From: a virus | Reading direction: 5' to 3' (one strand) | Virus record (IMG/VR): IMGVR_UViG_3300037119_006610 | Span: 1 to 23,622 of that record | DNA length: 23,622 nucleotides | Shown: positions 21,298 through 23,622 of the stretch, piece after piece | Numbering within the stretch: the stretch's first letter is position 1 | How the letters are laid out: every line of letters starts with the position of its first letter | Notes under the pieces: model-generated | What the model was told of the DNA's origin: nothing | The model's input: the letters and a program-made list of their open reading frames with translations, nothing else | The model's database searches: none | Program-made: the position numbers and the translations under genes

Positions 21298-23469
21298 TTA
21301 TCGGTGCATTTCGATGACCGTGCCACCGGCCCCGTCGTTGCGGAGCCGTTCAACCACTGAGCGGATGTCCGCCGTGCGGTACCCGCGGACCTGGTCGCGT
21401 TCCCCGGGCATCCGCCCCTTCCCCGGCGCCAACCCGATCGGGTCGGCCTTCATCCCCGCGGCGAGCGCCTCCGCCGTCAGCCCGAGTTCCTCGACGAGCT
21501 CAGCGGTCGGCACGAACGTCCGCCCGTCCGGGTCGAGGTCGTCGCCGAGGTGCCCGACGACGGAGCGCAGCGGCTCGGGCAGGTCCGGGTTGTCGATGAC
21601 CTCAGCGTCGAGCGCCGGCAGCGCGTCGGGCTCGGGCTCGGCGGCCTCGTCGAGCGCCGCCCGCGCCTGCGCCACGTCGAGCGCCTGGAACTGACCGGCG
21701 GCGTCACCGGCGAGGGTGCGGGTCTCCTCCCGCAGCGTCCGCCCCCGCTGACACAACGCGGTCCACTCGCGGCCCGTCATCCAGTCGACCTGCACGGTGG
21801 GGAACCCCGCGTCGACGGCCGCCAGCTCCCCATCCGGGCGGAGGATACCGACGCCCAGGTGGGTGCCGAGGAGCAGCGAAGCGTCGTATCCGCGGGTGTT
21901 CATCTGCTCCCCGAGGATGATGTTCGAGTCGCGCCAGTCCATCACCTTCAACGCGAACCGGTGACCCATCTGGCTCCGCAACCCCGTCGGCAGAGTCACC
22001 GAATCCGGGCGTTGCGTTTGGAGCAGGAGAACGACGCCGGCGCTCGGCGCGGTCTTCGCCAGGTAGGTGAGGAGCGTCGCGATGTTCTGCCCGACGGTCG
22101 CCTTCTTCCCCCGCTCCGGCCAGCCGGGGGCGCCGCAGTCGGTGTAATTCTGCAGCTCGTCGATGTTGACCACGGTGATCGGGTAGCCGTTGCGGCTCAT
22201 CTCCCGCGTGATCTTCCCGTCGGGGCACTCGTCGTCGTCCAGCTCATCCATCCGGTCGAAGCGGCCCATCACGTCGAGCTGCAACCCGGCGAGGGCGTCG
22301 CGGAGCCGGATGCACTCGGCGTCGCTGTGGCCCTTCCCGTAGCGGTAGGCGATGTCCTTGATCGCCTTCCACGCGCGGTCACCCTTCCCGTTCCAGCAAT
22401 AGATGCGGACGTGGGGGTCGAGCACGTAGGGGCTGATCGCCACGCGAGCGGTAAACGTCTTCCCCTTCCTCGGCTGGGCGCCGATCAGCAGCGACGACCA
22501 CACCAGCGACAGCGGGACCGGCCGGTCCCGCTTGTCGTGGCCGAACGGCGCCGGCTTCCACACATCCCACCGCTCCGCGCGGGCGAGCGCGAACGGGTGC
22601 GGAGCCCCACCGAACGGGTCCTTCGGCGACGCCCACTGGCTGACCCGCCCGGCGTGTCCCTCGTCGCCGCGCACCCGTTCGATGGACAGGCAGATTTCGT
22701 CGAGCGCGAGCGCCGACGCGACGGCCTCCGCCTCGCGCACCACGTCGCTGGCCTTCACCCCCGGCGGCAAATCGAACACGATCAACCAGCCCTTGCCGTC
22801 CCAGTAGGCGTGCTTGACGAGGAGCAGCACCTGATCCTTCTTGATGAGCTTCGCGTGCCGATACGCGTCGTTGAGCATCTCCGGGTTCATCGTCCAGCCG
22901 AAGCCGCGCCCCCCGAGGACGGGCTTCCGGCCGGGGGTGCCGTCCTTCGCGCGCCCGAGGAGCATCAGCGCGATCAGGAGTGCGGCGAGCGCCGGCCACA
23001 GCACGAGCGGCGCCGTCGCGGGGAACACGAACCGCAGCAGCAACCCGACCACGACGAGGGCGAGCAGCGCGAGCCCGGTGCCCTTCCAGCGGCGCCGCGA
23101 CGCCTCCCGCAGCCCGGGGCCCTTCTCGTGGAGCTTGTTGTCCTTCCGGGCGTGCTCCCGCTCCTCGTAGAGGACGATGAAATGCCACCACAACCGGGCG
23201 GCGACAACCACGCCGCGGGCGACGGCGCGGGGCATCGTCGTGACGGGGGCTCGGGCCGAGCGGATCGCGAGGTCGCGGCGCGCGGCCTTCGCGTCGGGCA
23301 CCAGCGACGTCGGCTTGAACACCACGGGGACGCGGGGTGCTCGCGCCCAGCGCTGCGTGAGCGTCTTCGGCGACTCGTCGACGATCTCCCCCTCGACGAC
23401 CGGGGCGGGCTCGGGGAGGTTCTCCGGCCGGACCTCCAGCTCAGCGCCCGGCGGCTGCGGCTCGGTCAT
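21298..23469 (-). CDS. FtsK/SpoIIIE/TraB-type DNA translocase
   Basis: 723 aa from ATG 23469, one base overlapping the upstream stop. The N-terminal ~85 residues are Pro-rich; two TM helices lie at ~131-149 and ~153-171. The motor domain starts near residue 300: Walker A GAQPRKGKTF at 330-339 (Lys337), PHVRIYCWNGKGD, Walker B ITVVNIDELQN with Asp437-Glu438, and TQRPDSVTLPTGLRSQMGHR. This order (PR-GKTF, DE-Q, TQRPD..SLPTG) is the signature of actinomycete conjugation translocases such as TraSA/TraB and of their phage homologues. The C-terminal part has VPTAELVEELGLTAEALAAG and RGYRTADIRSVVERL, a probable winged helix for DNA recognition. It pumps double-stranded DNA; membrane anchoring fits cell-to-cell transfer. 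Confidence 0.88.
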   Translation of the reverse strand: MTEPQPPGAELEVRPENLPEPAPVVEGEIVDESPKTLTQRWARAPRVPVVFKPTSLVPDAKAARRDLAIRSARAPVTTMPRAVARGVVVAARLWWHFIVLYEEREHARKDNKLHEKGPGLREASRRRWKGTGLALLALVVVGLLLRFVFPATAPLVLWPALAALLIALMLLGRAKDGTPGRKPVLGGRGFGWTMNPEMLNDAYRHAKLIKKDQVLLLVKHAYWDGKGWLIVFDLPPGVKASDVVREAEAVASALALDEICLSIERVRGDEGHAGRVSQWASPKDPFGGAPHPFALARAERWDVWKPAPFGHDKRDRPVPLSLVWSSLLIGAQPRKGKTFTARVAISPYVLDPHVRIYCWNGKGDRAWKAIKDIAYRYGKGHSDAECIRLRDALAGLQLDVMGRFDRMDELDDDECPDGKITREMSRNGYPITVVNIDELQNYTDCGAPGWPERGKKATVGQNIATLLTYLAKTAPSAGVVLLLQTQRPDSVTLPTGLRSQMGHRFALKVMDWRDSNIILGEQMNTRGYDASLLLGTHLGVGILRPDGELAAVDAGFPTVQVDWMTGREWTALCQRGRTLREETRTLAGDAAGQFQALDVAQARAALDEAAEPEPDALPALDAEVIDNPDLPEPLRSVVGHLGDDLDPDGRTFVPTAELVEELGLTAEALAAGMKADPIGLAPGKGRMPGERDQVRGYRTADIRSVVERLRNDGAGGTVIEMHR

Positions 23470-23622
23470 CAGCCGGTCTCGTGCGTCGGGCAGCGGAGCC
23501 CGCCGGGGCTGTAGACGAAGCAGCTCGCGCACTCCGTGCAATGGTTGTCGCGGTCGCGGCCGCAACTCACGCAGAGCTTCGGGGTCGCCGTGCTCCGGCT
23601 GGTGTCTCGGCGCGGCCAGCTC
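23469..23622 (-). CDS. Zinc-finger protein (partial at window edge)
   Basis: Only the last 50 residues are in the window; the frame is open to the right edge and no start is visible. They contain KLCVSCGRDRDNHCTECASC, then CFVYSPGGLRCPTHETG, with six Cys and two His in a CxxC ... CxxCxxC arrangement. The stop TGA overlaps the translocase start as TGATG. An overlapping frame that would extend the translocase upstream is Arg/Pro/Leu-rich, while this frame has a regular zinc motif, so I prefer this reading. Role unknown; likely co-expressed with the translocase. Confidence 0.65.
   Translation of the reverse strand, partial: SWPRRDTSRSTATPKLCVSCGRDRDNHCTECASCFVYSPGGLRCPTHETG

Noticed and set aside
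21550-23514. 654-aa plus-strand open frame
   Set aside because: It is the antisense of the translocase gene, which has Walker A/B motifs in the other direction; composition is Arg/Val/Glu shadow type.
23470-23565. N-terminal extension of the translocase to 23565
   Set aside because: The extension is Arg/Pro/Leu-rich and overlaps a frame with a regular Cys zinc motif that stops exactly at the translocase ATG, so ATG 23469 is preferred.
1-23622. tRNA, rRNA, insertion sequence or attachment site
   Set aside because: I saw no cloverleaf, ribosomal segment, transposase motif or terminal inverted repeats. A covariance-model or att-site search would be needed to exclude them fully.

Overview
The window is very GC-rich, uses GTG starts freely and packs genes with 1-4 nt start/stop overlaps. 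Its proteins match families typical of actinobacterial tailed phages. I read it as the late (tail and lysis) module of a temperate siphovirus, prophage or phage-plasmid of an actinomycete, joined to an oppositely oriented accessory block. No integrase, repressor, terminase, portal or replication initiator lies in the window, so lifestyle and host genus cannot be fixed.

Plus strand, 1-18949. The order is: a 5'-truncated Ala-rich protein built on a strict 19-residue repeat; head-tail connector; tail terminator; small decoration-like protein; short linker protein; major tail tube protein; a tail assembly chaperone with a programmed -1 frameshift into a zinc-ribbon extension; an HK97 gp10-like protein; a second chaperone-like protein and a small unknown; a 1413-aa tape measure with a C-terminal NlpC/P60-like domain; distal tail protein; a 1140-aa hub/fibre protein with FN3-like and peptidase S74 regions; and a further fibre protein that apparently starts at ATC. 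A lone 67-aa minus-strand gene sits between the distal tail and hub genes. The lysis end holds several tiny genes (secreted peptide, zinc knuckle protein, membrane-anchored Pro-rich protein, 59-aa acidic protein), a 2-TM protein, an Amidase_2 endolysin and an r1t-type holin.

A long perfect hairpin (19020-19068) separates the two convergent gene blocks.

Minus strand, 23622-19076. Read in transcription order: a truncated zinc-finger protein; an FtsK/TraB-type DNA translocase with two TM helices, Walker A/B and a possible DNA-binding C-terminus; a Cys-rich mini-protein; a 77-aa helical protein; a 151-aa membrane-anchored M41 (FtsH-type) peptidase without an AAA domain; a 180-nt non-coding stretch with an operator-like 19-bp palindrome and iteron-like repeats; a CxxC protein; a 16-bp inverted repeat; a two-zinc-motif protein; and a DUF6221-like protein. 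Such translocases are best known from actinomycete conjugative elements (TraB/TraSA). Their presence beside phage tail genes and a short repeat array is the most intriguing part of the window, with the stand-alone M41-like protease and the 19-residue repeat protein close behind.
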